From JAFGXT01 sp963677165 (GTDB lineage: Bacteria > Verrucomicrobiota > Lentisphaeria > Victivallales > SZUA-371), in contig CAXXSX010000002.1 in assembly GCA_963677165.2 (NCBI GenBank), positions 1,612,001 to 1,676,000 on the forward strand: a DNA stretch of 64,000 nucleotides, read 5' to 3'. Within the stretch, counting starts at the first letter, position 1, and each line of letters starts with the position of its first letter. Below, piece by piece: positions 43,518 through 53,452 of this stretch. The translations under genes and the position numbers were made by a program. The notes below the pieces were generated by a model, which was given only the letters and a program-made list of their open reading frames with translations, did not search any database and was not told the origin of the DNA.

Positions 43518-44837
43518 TCATTTTCCTGAATTTTCAACCAGGAAATCAGTAACTTTGCCGATAAGAATATCCATGTGCATATCATCCAGACCGCCATTGT
43601 CTTCCATGAGCTTACGCAGATCTTTCGGTTTCATTCCGTAGTAGCTGCTCATGCCCTTGATCTGCTGATCTACTTCAGCTTCATCAACGGTGATATTTTC
43701 TTCTTTGGCGATTCGCTGCATGATGAATATCCGGCGGAGCTTGGCTTTTGCTGCGTCTTCGGCTTCAGCTTTATGCTTGTCGATGTCTTTTTTGAAGGCT
43801 TCGGCATCTTCTTCGTTTTTAACAGTAGCATTGGCGAGTTGACGCAGTCCCTTCTGGGTTTCCTGAGCTAGAACGGTCGGCGGGATAACCAGATCACCAA
43901 CGACTTTTTCCAGTTCTTCAATGAACTTTTCGCGTTTTTCACGATCCGCCTGTGTCTGAGCTTCTACGCGGAGAGACTCTTCAACCTGTTCGCGAAGTTT
44001 TTCTTCGTTCTCAACATTCATTTTTTCGCAGAGTTCCTTGATGTCTTCAACCGGAACGCGACGCTGAACATTGTTAACTTTCAGTTTGTAAGCCACTTTT
44101 TTACCGGCCAGAGCGGTTTCGCGATGGTCTTCAGGATATTCCGCGGTGAATTCATAATCCTTGCCTTTTTCCGCGCCGGTAAGGGCTTCGATTACACCTG
44201 GAATTACTTCCGGTTCATTGAGCCATACCCAATTATCGTCGCTTTCAACCTGGCGTTTCAGAGTTACAGGAGCATCTTCCGGCAGCTCAAAATCTGAAGT
44301 ATAGGAAACTTTCAGCATATCTTCTTTCTGAGCCGCTTCTTCAATATCCTGATAAGAAGCATACATTTTCTTATGAGATTCGATGCGTTCTTCAATCTGT
44401 TTCTTGGTTACTCTGATCTGTTTGCCTTTGACTTCGATGTTTTTGTAGTCGGGCAGATCGAATTTAGGAGCTATGTCAAATTCCATTTCAAAAGTGAAAT
44501 CCTGACCCAGTTCTATTTGCGGCTGAGAAGCGCCTTCTGGAAGGTTAACAGCGACAGCTTCGGTGTCCTGATCTTCGTTAAATTTGTCCAGGGCCATACC
44601 CATGATGCGTTTGGTCAGCTCTTCTTTTACATGCGGGGCATATTTTTTCAGAACCATCTGAGCCGGTGCTTTTCCAACGCGGAACCCGGGGATCTGGGCA
44701 TATTTGGAGAATTCGCCGGCAACAGAATTCGCTTCAGACGCCAGAGATTTTTTTGAGACTTTGAATTCAGCCTTAAGTTTGCCAGGCTGGATTTCTGAGC
44801 AAGTCAGTTCAATTGCACTTTTAAGATTTTCAGACAT
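43518..44837 (-). CDS. tig: Trigger factor, ribosome-associated chaperone
   Basis: 439 residues. The ribosome-binding N-terminal domain has the GFRVGKAP signature; an FKBP-type PPIase-like domain follows (about 165-250); the C-terminal chaperone domain ends in a helical arm (RRIFIMQRIAKEENI). It binds nascent chains at the exit tunnel. It is the first gene of tig-clpP-clpX, with its own promoter. Confidence 0.98.
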   Translation of the reverse strand: MSENLKSAIELTCSEIQPGKLKAEFKVSKKSLASEANSVAGEFSKYAQIPGFRVGKAPAQMVLKKYAPHVKEELTKRIMGMALDKFNEDQDTEAVAVNLPEGASQPQIELGQDFTFEMEFDIAPKFDLPDYKNIEVKGKQIRVTKKQIEERIESHKKMYASYQDIEEAAQKEDMLKVSYTSDFELPEDAPVTLKRQVESDDNWVWLNEPEVIPGVIEALTGAEKGKDYEFTAEYPEDHRETALAGKKVAYKLKVNNVQRRVPVEDIKELCEKMNVENEEKLREQVEESLRVEAQTQADREKREKFIEELEKVVGDLVIPPTVLAQETQKGLRQLANATVKNEEDAEAFKKDIDKHKAEAEDAAKAKLRRIFIMQRIAKEENITVDEAEVDQQIKGMSSYYGMKPKDLRKLMEDNGGLDDMHMDILIGKVTDFLVENSGK

Positions 44838-44882
44838 TTTTAATTCCTGTTTTTATTGTTGATATAAAATCTATATACTTAT

Positions 44883-44911
44883 ATTATATTCCTGTTTCTC
44901 AATATGTTAAA
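44883..44911 (-). promoter_or_regulatory. tig operon promoter
   Basis: Minus strand: TTTAAC (44906-44911), 17 bp, TATAAT (44883-44888). The -35 is weak but the -10 is a consensus hexamer 46 bp before the ATG. Confidence 0.5.
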
Positions 44912-45096
44912 ACAGATGCCGGTTCTTTCCGGTCATACAGTTAAACGGATTTTAATCTACTATCTTACGGGATTTTTTCAACATCAGTTCGATTAATTTT
45001 TGCCAGAAACATCTATATATAAAGGAAAAGTGTTTCCCAATATATAAATATTAAGATATTTTTACCGACTGAAAAACACTAATTTGAAAGCTTTAT

Positions 45097-48072
45097 TTAG
45101 TGAACGATGGTTGGCTTTTCGATCAGGATGGCGATGGAGTCAACCGCAGTGGAGATATGACCGGCGAGAACGTTGAGTTCTTCTATCGATACGGTTTCTC
45201 CGTTGATCAGTTTTTCCTCCAGAACTGCCGCTGTGGTTTTGATATCATCGGCACCGATATAGGATGCCGACCCCTTGATCTTATGCAGTGAGTTCTTCAA
45301 GTCGTCAAGTTTTCCTTCCTGAAGCCTCTTCATCATGGCCAGACCTTCGTGTCCGAAGTCTTTCCTGAAGGTATCAAGGAGTTGCTTCATCAGTACGGTA
45401 TCGCCATCAATTGGTTCGAGTGCGGAAGTAATATTCAGTCCGGGCATATCGCACAGTTCAGGCTTTCCTGCTGGTTTCGTTGTCTGCTGGGGCGGAGTAA
45501 ATTCGCGTTTGCCGGGTTTGACCCATTTTACCAGGGTCGAATAAAGTAGTTCCGGGTTGAGCGGTTTGTTCAGATGGTCGTTCATGCCGGACTGCAGGCA
45601 GCGTTTGATTGCAGCGGGCATTACATGGGCAGTCAGTGCAATGATCGGAAGTTCTTTGGTGTTCTCCCTGATCAGCTCAGTGGCTTTATAGCCATCCATT
45701 ATCGGCATCTGGACATCCATGAATACAGCATCGAATTTCATGTTTTGATCAACGATCATATCAACCGCTTCCTGACCATTCTCGGCAACTTCTACAACGA
45801 TTCCGGCCTGAGTCAACATTTCCATTGCCACTTGACGGTTTATGGCGTTGTCTTCAACCAGCAGTACCTGTGCACCGCGGATTTTTTCAAGTTTTTCTAA
45901 ATGTTTTGATTTCATAGAGACCCGGGTCAAAGGAATAACTGTTGAAGTATCGGTGGCATCCTCTGCATCCGGATCGGATTCCAATTCAATATCAAATGCG
46001 AAAGTACTGCCGATATCCAGAGAACTTTCGACTTCAAGTCGGCCGCTCATGAGTTCAATCAGGCTTTTTGTAATGACCAGTCCGAGTCCGGTTCCGCCAA
46101 ACTTTCGGGTCATTGATTCATCGGCCTGGGTGAAAGGAACAAACAGTGACTCAACTTGCTCCTGACTCATGCCGATACCGGTATCCTGAACGGTGAATTT
46201 TACTTTGATCTTGCGTCCTCTTCGGCGACCGGCATCTACCATTAATACGACCTCACCGGAATTCGTAAACTTGATCGCGTTACTGACCAGATTAATAAGA
46301 ATTTGCTTGAGGCGCAGAGGGTCACCTTTGAGTCTGCGTGGAATCCTCGGACTTACTGAAAATGTCAGCTTCAGATCTTTTTCTCTGGCTTTGTTCACAA
46401 ACATGTCGCTGATATCCTGACAGACTTTCTTGACGCTGAAATCAATGATTTCCATATTCATCTTACCGGCTTCGATTTTGGAGAAATCAAGAATATCGTT
46501 GATAACTCCTAGCAGATGGCGTGAAGCCGAATCGATTTTGTGCAGGTAGTTGAGTTGCTTTTCGTTTAACTCGGTTTGCATGATCAAATGTGAAATGCCG
46601 ATAACCGCATTAAGCGGAGTACGCAGTTCATGACTCATGTTGGCGACGAAATTACTTTTGGCGTCTGTTGCTACCTCAGCCGCATTTTTTGCCAGAATAA
46701 GTTCTTTATCAATTTTCTTTTTATCGGTAATATCAAGCATTAAACAGATTATGCCGGACTGACGGTGGTTGCGTCTGAATGTCGCAGAATATACTGAAAA
46801 ATCTCTGATTGTTCCGTCTGTGCAGACTAGATCAATATCAAAAACCTGAACGCCTGGATTTTGAATCAGTTGTGACGTGTTGGATTTCATGGCGGTGATC
46901 TTATCGCTGTTCATGATCGCAAATACGTCGTAGATATTGCGCTTTTTCAGATCACTTTTGGTTCCGCCGCTGATTTCATCACAAAACGCTTTGTTGCAAC
47001 CGAGGAATTCACCCTCTATGCCGATATAAAAAACCGGTCCCGGAATGGTGTCAAACAGAGTTTCCAGCAGTTCGACACTGTTTCGTAGTTCTGATTCGAT
47101 CGATTTACGGTCAATAATTTCCCGGCCCAGCCTGCGGTTCCATAGGATGAAAAAGGCGCATAATACCAGGACGACGGCTAGTCCGATTCCCGCAATCTCA
47201 AAAATTATCGACCAGTCGGTTTCGCGCTCAATCCGGGTTTCCGTCCAATAACGGTAAATATAATGCCGTTGTCTTTCGGTCATGGTGGCAAGAGTTTTTT
47301 CGATAATACGAACCAATTCCGGCCAGTCCTTACGGATTCCGAAACGTAAATCAACTTCATATGGAGTCGCACCGACTAATTTCAGGTTATCAAGGCCAAG
47401 ACGATTTCTACGATAAATAATGGAAGAAAAATCACCAATGTAGGCATCAATTTTTCCTGACGCCACTGCTTTTAATGCGGCATCAATACTTTTTTTATGG
47501 ATGAATTTGGAGTTTGGAAAATCTTTTTTTAGGATTTCCTCATATGTTTGATGTCCGACTGCGGCTATCGTTTTTCCGCGTATATCGTCGGGACTTTCGA
47601 TGTTGCTTGAATTTGAAACGACAACAGCCAACTTCAATTTCAGGTATGGCTGGGTAAACAGCATGAATTTTTCACGTTCGGGAGAATAACTTATTGCCGG
47701 GATTACATCTACTTCCCGATTCCTGAGCATTTCCCGTGGCTGTGCCGAAGGGGCATTGTCTTTCGGGTGCATGTCAAGTCCGGTTCGACGATTGATATAC
47801 CTGACATAATCTGAAACGATTCCTTCAAAGACCCGATTATTTCCACCAGTATTAAGAAACCCTTCATAAGGCATGTAATTGCCATTGACGGCCAGTGTTA
47901 TATTCCGGTGATTTTCGATCCATTCTTTTTCACGGGGATTGAGAAACAACTTCAATTCCCTGAAGTCTTTTTCTCTGTCTACACTCTGAGATTCGGACGG
48001 TATTCCGTAAACCGTTATACTGGCATATGACAGAAATAACAGCAAGAAAAGTGATAATAACTTTTTAGTCAT
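45097..48072 (-). CDS. Hybrid sensor histidine kinase with solute-binding sensor (SBP-TM-PAS-HK-REC-HPt)
   Basis: 991 residues. A signal peptide (MTKKLLSLFLLLFLSYASITVYG) is followed by a solute-binding family 3-like periplasmic domain (about 55-285). A transmembrane helix (about 295-315), a PAS domain (335-455), HisKA with FVANMSHELRTPLN, HATPase_c with N- and G-box motifs (GTGLGLVITKSL), a receiver (VLLVEDNAIN; MDVQMPIMDGY) and an HPt domain (SLHKIKGSASYIG) follow. It senses a small solute and relays phosphate internally from His to Asp to His. The partner response regulator is not adjacent. Divergent from lepA. Confidence 0.96.
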   Translation of the reverse strand: MTKKLLSLFLLLFLSYASITVYGIPSESQSVDREKDFRELKLFLNPREKEWIENHRNITLAVNGNYMPYEGFLNTGGNNRVFEGIVSDYVRYINRRTGLDMHPKDNAPSAQPREMLRNREVDVIPAISYSPEREKFMLFTQPYLKLKLAVVVSNSSNIESPDDIRGKTIAAVGHQTYEEILKKDFPNSKFIHKKSIDAALKAVASGKIDAYIGDFSSIIYRRNRLGLDNLKLVGATPYEVDLRFGIRKDWPELVRIIEKTLATMTERQRHYIYRYWTETRIERETDWSIIFEIAGIGLAVVLVLCAFFILWNRRLGREIIDRKSIESELRNSVELLETLFDTIPGPVFYIGIEGEFLGCNKAFCDEISGGTKSDLKKRNIYDVFAIMNSDKITAMKSNTSQLIQNPGVQVFDIDLVCTDGTIRDFSVYSATFRRNHRQSGIICLMLDITDKKKIDKELILAKNAAEVATDAKSNFVANMSHELRTPLNAVIGISHLIMQTELNEKQLNYLHKIDSASRHLLGVINDILDFSKIEAGKMNMEIIDFSVKKVCQDISDMFVNKAREKDLKLTFSVSPRIPRRLKGDPLRLKQILINLVSNAIKFTNSGEVVLMVDAGRRRGRKIKVKFTVQDTGIGMSQEQVESLFVPFTQADESMTRKFGGTGLGLVITKSLIELMSGRLEVESSLDIGSTFAFDIELESDPDAEDATDTSTVIPLTRVSMKSKHLEKLEKIRGAQVLLVEDNAINRQVAMEMLTQAGIVVEVAENGQEAVDMIVDQNMKFDAVFMDVQMPIMDGYKATELIRENTKELPIIALTAHVMPAAIKRCLQSGMNDHLNKPLNPELLYSTLVKWVKPGKREFTPPQQTTKPAGKPELCDMPGLNITSALEPIDGDTVLMKQLLDTFRKDFGHEGLAMMKRLQEGKLDDLKNSLHKIKGSASYIGADDIKTTAAVLEEKLINGETVSIEELNVLAGHISTAVDSIAILIEKPTIVH

Positions 48073-48189
48073 TTAAAAAAACCTGAATTAAGAAAACAAA
48101 TAAACCAATGTAATAAATATTTGGTTATCAAGATAACAGCCATACAACAGATACAATTATATTCAATCGTTATAACATTTGCAAGCACA

Positions 48190-48252
48190 AATAGCAAAAG
48201 AACTGCTGAAAAAATACATTTTACGATTTTTTGCGGCGGTTCTTTTGCTATT
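48190..48252. promoter_or_regulatory. Long inverted repeat between divergent kinase and lepA
   Basis: Arms of 17 bp (48190-48206 and 48236-48252) match at 16 positions: AATAGCAAAAGAACTGC and its complement, with a 29-bp AT-rich centre. It lies between two genes that both read away from it, so it does not terminate either of them. It may be an operator, a leader hairpin of lepA or a small RNA. Confidence 0.6.
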
Positions 48253-48337
48253 TTAATTGCCAAGCGCCTGAATATGAGCTAAATTACCTGTCTTTGTGAA
48301 TATACAAAATTATTATTTCGGAACAGATGTATATAGA

Positions 48338-50143
48338 ATGACGAATTTGAAACATATAAGAAACTTTTCGATTATCGCTCATATTGACCACGGTAAGTCA
48401 ACATTGGCGGACCGCCTGATGGAAGCGACTAAAACGGTCAGTGAACGCGACCTCCAGGAACAACTGCTTGACGATATGGAACTTGAGCGTGAGCGCGGTA
48501 TTACAATTAAGTCGCATCCTGTTCACATGTTTTATGATGCTCAGGACGGTAAGGAGTATGAATTTAACTTGATTGACACTCCTGGACATGTGGATTTTTC
48601 CTATGAGGTTAGCCGTTCTCTTGCCGCTTGCGAAGGTGCTTTGCTGCTGATTGATGCCACTCAGGGAGTTCAGGCCCAGACCGTAGCGAATGTGAATCTG
48701 GCCTTCAAACAGGATTTGGCGATTATCCCACTGATAAATAAAATAGATCTTCCTGCCGCCAATCTTGAAATGTGTTTTGAGCAGATGGAAGAGATGCTGG
48801 CGATTCCCAGAGAAGACGCTTTGATGGTCAGCGGTAAGGACGGTACGGGAGTACCGGAAGTTCTTGAAGCGATTGTAGACCGCATTCCGCCTCCTGAGCA
48901 ACCAGAGACGCCAGAGGCTGCCGCGTTGATCTTTGATTCGATATATGACTCTTTTCGGGGGGTCGTTATCTATTTAAGAGTTATTGCCGGTGAGTTTACA
49001 CGGGGATCAAAAATAAAACTTCTCAGTACCGGAATGACCAGTGAAGTAAAAGAAGTTGGATTTTTCCGTCCGAATATGACGGCTGCCGATTCGATCGGGG
49101 CCGGTCAGGTGGGATATCTGATTCCAAATATCAAAAGTACATCCGATACGAAAATTGGTGAGACGATAACCGATGTGAAAAATCCCTGTTCCAAAGCTTT
49201 ACCGGGTTTCCAGGAAGTTCATCCAATGGTGTTCAGCGGAATATATCCGATTGATACTGCTGATTATGAGCAGTTAAAGCACAGTATGGGAAAACTTCAG
49301 CTGAATGATGCCGCGTTTAGCTATCAGGCTGAAACATCTGCTGCTCTCGGGTTTGGATTTCGCTGCGGATTTCTAGGCTTGCTGCATATGGAGATTATTC
49401 AGGAGCGTTTGCGCCGCGAATACAATATGGATATCATTGCCACATATCCGAGTGTGATCTATAATGTATACATGAAGGACGGTAAGATGGTTGAAGTTGA
49501 TAATCCGGTTCATTTGCCGGATCCAGCAGAGATCGACCGAATTGAGGAGCCGATCATTACGGCCCGTATTATGATGCCGTCGGATTATATTGGCGATGTG
49601 ATGAATCTGATTATGAATAAACGCGGTATTTGTACGGATACGGAATCGGTTGACGGCAGCCATGTGATAATCACTGCGGAATTGCCGATGCATGAGATCC
49701 TGATTGACTTTTATGATATGCTGAAATCAATTACCCGCGGTTTCGGTAGTATGGATTATGACCATAGCGGTTACCGTCCTAATAAACTGGTGAAACTTGA
49801 TATTATGGTGAATGGCGAAACCGTGGATGCCTTCTCTTCGATTGTTCATACCGATCATGCTTATGCACGCGGACGTGATATGGTGAAACGTCTCAAGGAA
49901 GTAATTCCTCAGCAGATGTTCCAGATTGCGATTCAGGCGGCTGTCGGCGGTAAAATTGTAGCTCGTGAAACAGTCCGGCAATTACGTAAGAACGTGCTGG
50001 CAAAGTGCTACGGCGGTGACATTACCCGTAAGCGTAAACTGCTTGAAAAGCAGAAAGAAGGGAAAAAACGTATGAAGCAGGTGGGATCGGTAAATATCCC
50101 TCAGGATGCCTTTGTGGCAGTCCTGAAAACTAATGATAACTGA
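48338..50143 (+). CDS. lepA: Elongation factor 4 (LepA)
   Basis: About 601 residues from the ATG at 48338 (MTNLKHIRNFSII), which fits the family's N-terminus. A GTG at 48296 would add 14 residues. GTPase motifs are HIDHGKSTLADRL (G1), the GITIK (G2), DTPGHVDF (G3) and NKIDL (G4). The LepA-specific C-terminal domain is present (VGGKIVARETVRQLRKNVLAKCYGGD, in part). LepA binds ribosomes and affects translocation or assembly. It is co-directional with lepB 16-22 bp downstream. Confidence 0.98.
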   Translation: MTNLKHIRNFSIIAHIDHGKSTLADRLMEATKTVSERDLQEQLLDDMELERERGITIKSHPVHMFYDAQDGKEYEFNLIDTPGHVDFSYEVSRSLAACEGALLLIDATQGVQAQTVANVNLAFKQDLAIIPLINKIDLPAANLEMCFEQMEEMLAIPREDALMVSGKDGTGVPEVLEAIVDRIPPPEQPETPEAAALIFDSIYDSFRGVVIYLRVIAGEFTRGSKIKLLSTGMTSEVKEVGFFRPNMTAADSIGAGQVGYLIPNIKSTSDTKIGETITDVKNPCSKALPGFQEVHPMVFSGIYPIDTADYEQLKHSMGKLQLNDAAFSYQAETSAALGFGFRCGFLGLLHMEIIQERLRREYNMDIIATYPSVIYNVYMKDGKMVEVDNPVHLPDPAEIDRIEEPIITARIMMPSDYIGDVMNLIMNKRGICTDTESVDGSHVIITAELPMHEILIDFYDMLKSITRGFGSMDYDHSGYRPNKLVKLDIMVNGETVDAFSSIVHTDHAYARGRDMVKRLKEVIPQQMFQIAIQAAVGGKIVARETVRQLRKNVLAKCYGGDITRKRKLLEKQKEGKKRMKQVGSVNIPQDAFVAVLKTNDN

Positions 50144-50164
50144 TGGGTTAAACAAGGTGTGCTG

Positions 50165-51361
50165 ATGGAAAAATTCTGGATACTGAACCGAAGAAAGAAA
50201 CGCCTTCGAGAAATCAAAAAGCATGTCAGGCACGCATTGCATGTCGATGATGATATTTTGGCTGAAAAGCAGATTGAAAAGCTGGAAGAGTTGATTATCG
50301 AGACAGAAAGTATGCGTCCGGAAGACGGACCAAAGGTTGACGAATTTATCAAGAAGGCGCCTTTGCGCCTGGCCGGAATCCTGCCAAAACGCAAATGGCC
50401 CCTGGTTCGTGAATATGTGGATATTATTGCCGTGGCCGTTATGGTCGCGTTCGGGATTCGAGGCCTTTTTCTCCAGCCGTTTAAGATTCCGACCGGCAGC
50501 ATGCAGCCGACTTTGTTCGGTATTCATTATGTGGAAAACAAAGTTTACAGCGATTTGCCTCCGTTCCTTGTGAATATTCTTAAGGGTGGACGTCGTGCCA
50601 AAGCGACAGTCAGGCTGCCGGGAACGCTTGACGTACCGAGTATTCAGGAAATCCATACCAACCCGATTTTTACCGATACCCAGTTTCAGATTGAAGGTGT
50701 TAATTATATTCTTCCTGGAGAAGCGAATAATGTTATACGCTACTGCCGGCTCAGCAACACCAAAGAATATCAGCAGGGCGAAAAGCTTTGCGATGGCTGG
50801 CTGGATACCGGCGATCACCTTTTTGTTGACCGTTACTCCCATCATTTCGTGGGAATGAACCGTGGCGATGTCGTCGTGTTCAATACCGAGAATATCACCA
50901 ATTACGATCAGGATACTGGTACTTCCGCTCCGCTCAATGGCTATTATTACATCAAACGCCTGATCGGACTGCCCGGTGATACGCTTCAGCTAAAAAACAA
51001 TATGATTTATGTAAAACCGCAGGGAGAAGATAAATTTCGTCCCATAACTGAGTTCAACTCTACCTTTAAAAAACTTTATTCCGGGCAGGGCGGATATCAG
51101 GGGCACATCAATATCCCTGGAACTTTGCTCAGCAGTCCGAAGGCAACATTTACGGTTCCAAAAGACAGCTATTTTGTGCTTGGCGATAACACCTCATCCA
51201 GTCTTGACAGCCGTTACTGGGGAACTGTTCCCCGGGCGAATATTGTAGGAAAAGGCTTTTTCGTATTCTGGCCCTTCACTAGACGTTGGGGGATGGTAGA
51301 CAAGCGAGGTCCGCTGGCTGTTAAGACGGACCCTGAACTCCGTGCGATGAACCTGCAGTAA
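50165..51361 (+). CDS. lepB: Signal peptidase I
   Basis: About 398 residues from the ATG at 50165, with AAGG 7 bp upstream; a GTG at 50159 is less likely. A basic N-terminal region of about 75 residues precedes a transmembrane helix (YVDIIAVAVMVAFGI). The catalytic Ser112 is in IPTGSMQPTL and the catalytic Lys in YYIKRLIGLPGD (about residue 264). The C-terminal box GDNTSSSLDSRYWG is conserved. The catalytic domain is long, with a large insert between the Ser and Lys regions. It cleaves signal peptides of the secreted proteins, including those of cassettes 1-3. Confidence 0.97.
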   Translation: MEKFWILNRRKKRLREIKKHVRHALHVDDDILAEKQIEKLEELIIETESMRPEDGPKVDEFIKKAPLRLAGILPKRKWPLVREYVDIIAVAVMVAFGIRGLFLQPFKIPTGSMQPTLFGIHYVENKVYSDLPPFLVNILKGGRRAKATVRLPGTLDVPSIQEIHTNPIFTDTQFQIEGVNYILPGEANNVIRYCRLSNTKEYQQGEKLCDGWLDTGDHLFVDRYSHHFVGMNRGDVVVFNTENITNYDQDTGTSAPLNGYYYIKRLIGLPGDTLQLKNNMIYVKPQGEDKFRPITEFNSTFKKLYSGQGGYQGHINIPGTLLSSPKATFTVPKDSYFVLGDNTSSSLDSRYWGTVPRANIVGKGFFVFWPFTRRWGMVDKRGPLAVKTDPELRAMNLQ

Positions 51362-51380
51362 AACAGCAAGGAAACATAAC

Positions 51381-52232
51381 ATGGATAAGATTGTATTTTT
51401 AATAAAATGTCCGGACCAGAAAGGTCTACTGTCACGGATTTCTTCCTATTTTGCAGACCGTGGATTTAATATTCTCCAGTGTCGTCAGCATACTGATTCG
51501 ATAGACGGGCTGTATTTTATGCGTCTGACGCTTGATGGTCACGACCTGAAGACATCACGTCGTGAGCTTGAAAAAGAGTTTACCGCATTTGCTGAACCGC
51601 TCAAGCTTATCTGGTCGGTACACTACTCAGACTATAAACCGAAAGTATGTGTGATGGTATCGAAGACCTCGCATTGTTTGTATGATCTGCTTGAACGCTA
51701 CAACGAGGATGAACTGCATTGCGAAATTCCGTTAATCATCAGTAATCATCCCACACTGGAGTATATTGGTGATCAGTTTAAAGTGCCGTTCTTCTGTCTT
51801 CCGGTGGAAAAAGGCAAGAAAGCTGAACAGGAAAAGAGGGTTCTTGACCTGCTGAAAAAACATCATATTGACTTAGTTGTCATGGCGCGCTACATGCAGA
51901 TACTTTCCGCTGATTTTATTGAAAGCCTGCCAGGAAAGATTATTAATATCCATCATGCATTTCTGCCGGCTTTCGAAGGCGGAGACCCCTACACCAGGGC
52001 TTTTGAACGCGGCGTTAAAATGATCGGAGCGACTGCTCATTATGCTACCGCTGATCTTGATCGCGGACCGATTATCGAACAGGATGTTGAGCGGGTATCC
52101 CACCAGAATACGCCGGACGATATGAAACGTATCGGTAAGGATATTGAGCGACTGGTTCTGTCCAGGGCGGTCAAGTACCATCTCGAACACCGGATTATCA
52201 TTTCCAACAACCGTACGGTCATCTTTAAATAA
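51381..52232 (+). CDS. purU: Formyltetrahydrofolate deformylase
   Basis: 283 residues. An N-terminal ACT domain (about 1-80) is followed by the formyltransferase-type catalytic domain: MARYMQILS, NIHHAFLPAF with the Asn and His of the active site, and LDRGPIIEQDVERVSH with the catalytic Asp. It releases formate from 10-formyl-tetrahydrofolate, feeding purine synthesis and the C1 pool. It follows lepB by 19 bp. Confidence 0.96.
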   Translation: MDKIVFLIKCPDQKGLLSRISSYFADRGFNILQCRQHTDSIDGLYFMRLTLDGHDLKTSRRELEKEFTAFAEPLKLIWSVHYSDYKPKVCVMVSKTSHCLYDLLERYNEDELHCEIPLIISNHPTLEYIGDQFKVPFFCLPVEKGKKAEQEKRVLDLLKKHHIDLVVMARYMQILSADFIESLPGKIINIHHAFLPAFEGGDPYTRAFERGVKMIGATAHYATADLDRGPIIEQDVERVSHQNTPDDMKRIGKDIERLVLSRAVKYHLEHRIIISNNRTVIFK

Positions 52233-52405
52233 TATCAGAGATATGGAGTGGAAATCGATTTTTATAGATAGCTTTAAAATAATAAATCAAATATTGCATT
52301 TATCTATTGACTTTGTTTATCACTGGATTATTATTAAAAATGTGAGGAAAATATGATTTTCTCAGATGATAATTTTAAAGGTGGTAAATTCTGAAGGTGA
52401 AAGCG

Positions 52406-53203
52406 ATGACAATTAGGTTGAGAGGAAAGCGCGCGCTGGTGACGGGTGCCGGAAAAGGGATCGGACGCGGAATTGCCCTGGCGCTTGCTAGAGCCGGAGC
52501 GCAGATGTTTCTTCACTATCGTTCTAATCAGGCGGAGGCGGACTCCCTGCTTAAAGAGATTCGGTATATGGGAAGAGAAGCGCATGCGTTTCGTGCTGAT
52601 CTGGCAAATGATGAAGCGCGTTCCTCCATGTTTGCGGAAATAAAAACTTTATGGGGTGGCTTGGATATTGCCGTGAACAACGCAGGCTGGGATCCCGGTT
52701 TTGTGCAGTTCGACACAATTGATCCTGAACTCTATTATCGCCTGAGCGATATAAATATTAAAGGAACCTTGTTCTGTTGTCTGGCGGAAATCGAGCTTAT
52801 GCGCCTGAATCCGGATGGCGGCAGTATTATCAATATTGGTTCCGTTCAGCAGGATACCAGTGTTCCGGGAAGAACCCTCTATGCGATGAGCAAGGGGGCT
52901 ATTCATGCAATGACCGGACAGCTTGCTCTGGAAGCCGGACAGTTCGGAATACGCGTTAATAATATGGCGCCGGGTTATATCGAGGTGGAAAGAATGTCGA
53001 AGGTAGCGGGGTTTAATCGCGATGAAGTTGCCGAAGATATTCCGGTTGGTCGGATCGGAGACGTACGTGATACCGGGGATTTCGCGGTATTTCTGGCGTC
53101 CGACAAATCTTCGTTTATTACCGGTCAGACTCTGGTTATTGACGGTGGTGTTTCCAGAAAACTTGCCAGAAGCCGCAGTGTTGCCGGAGTTAAAAGCAAA
53201 TAG
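52406..53203 (+). CDS. SDR-family oxidoreductase (FabG-like)
   Basis: About 265 residues from the ATG at 52406 with AAGG 8 bp upstream; a GTG at 52397 is possible. The TGAGKGIG nucleotide-binding motif, the NNAGWDPG motif, and the YAMSK active-site Tyr-x3-Lys are all present. The C-terminal FITGQTLVIDGG is typical of classical SDRs. The substrate (3-oxoacyl-ACP or a sugar) is not determined. A terminator follows at 53282. Confidence 0.95.
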   Translation: MTIRLRGKRALVTGAGKGIGRGIALALARAGAQMFLHYRSNQAEADSLLKEIRYMGREAHAFRADLANDEARSSMFAEIKTLWGGLDIAVNNAGWDPGFVQFDTIDPELYYRLSDINIKGTLFCCLAEIELMRLNPDGGSIINIGSVQQDTSVPGRTLYAMSKGAIHAMTGQLALEAGQFGIRVNNMAPGYIEVERMSKVAGFNRDEVAEDIPVGRIGDVRDTGDFAVFLASDKSSFITGQTLVIDGGVSRKLARSRSVAGVKSK

Positions 53204-53281
53204 ATTATATTGTTTCTTCCTCATAGACTAAAAATCTGAAGTCTTTTCTTTGATTGTAGTTTTGCCGCAAATATCCTTCAG

Positions 53282-53320
53282 AGTCAACAGGAAATTTTTG
53301 TTCTACTGTTGACTTTATTC
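53282..53320 (+). terminator. Rho-independent terminator of the SDR gene
   Basis: Perfect 9-bp stem AGTCAACAG/CTGTTGACT (53282-53290 with 53306-53314) followed by a short T-rich stretch (TTATT). The T run is weak. Confidence 0.65.
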
Positions 53321-53452
53321 CTGCTTTGGATTATTCTGAATAAAAGTAGTATTTGACAGGGGAATAGCATCATATTCTTATTCAATGGATTTCAGAGTGT
53401 CCTTTATAATTGTGGATGAGCGGGTAATACTGTGGTTTTTCCCGGGGGATTT

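Noticed and set aside
49982..50845. A 287-codon minus-strand frame over lepA and lepB
   Set aside because: It is antisense to two well-conserved genes and has no domain resemblance.
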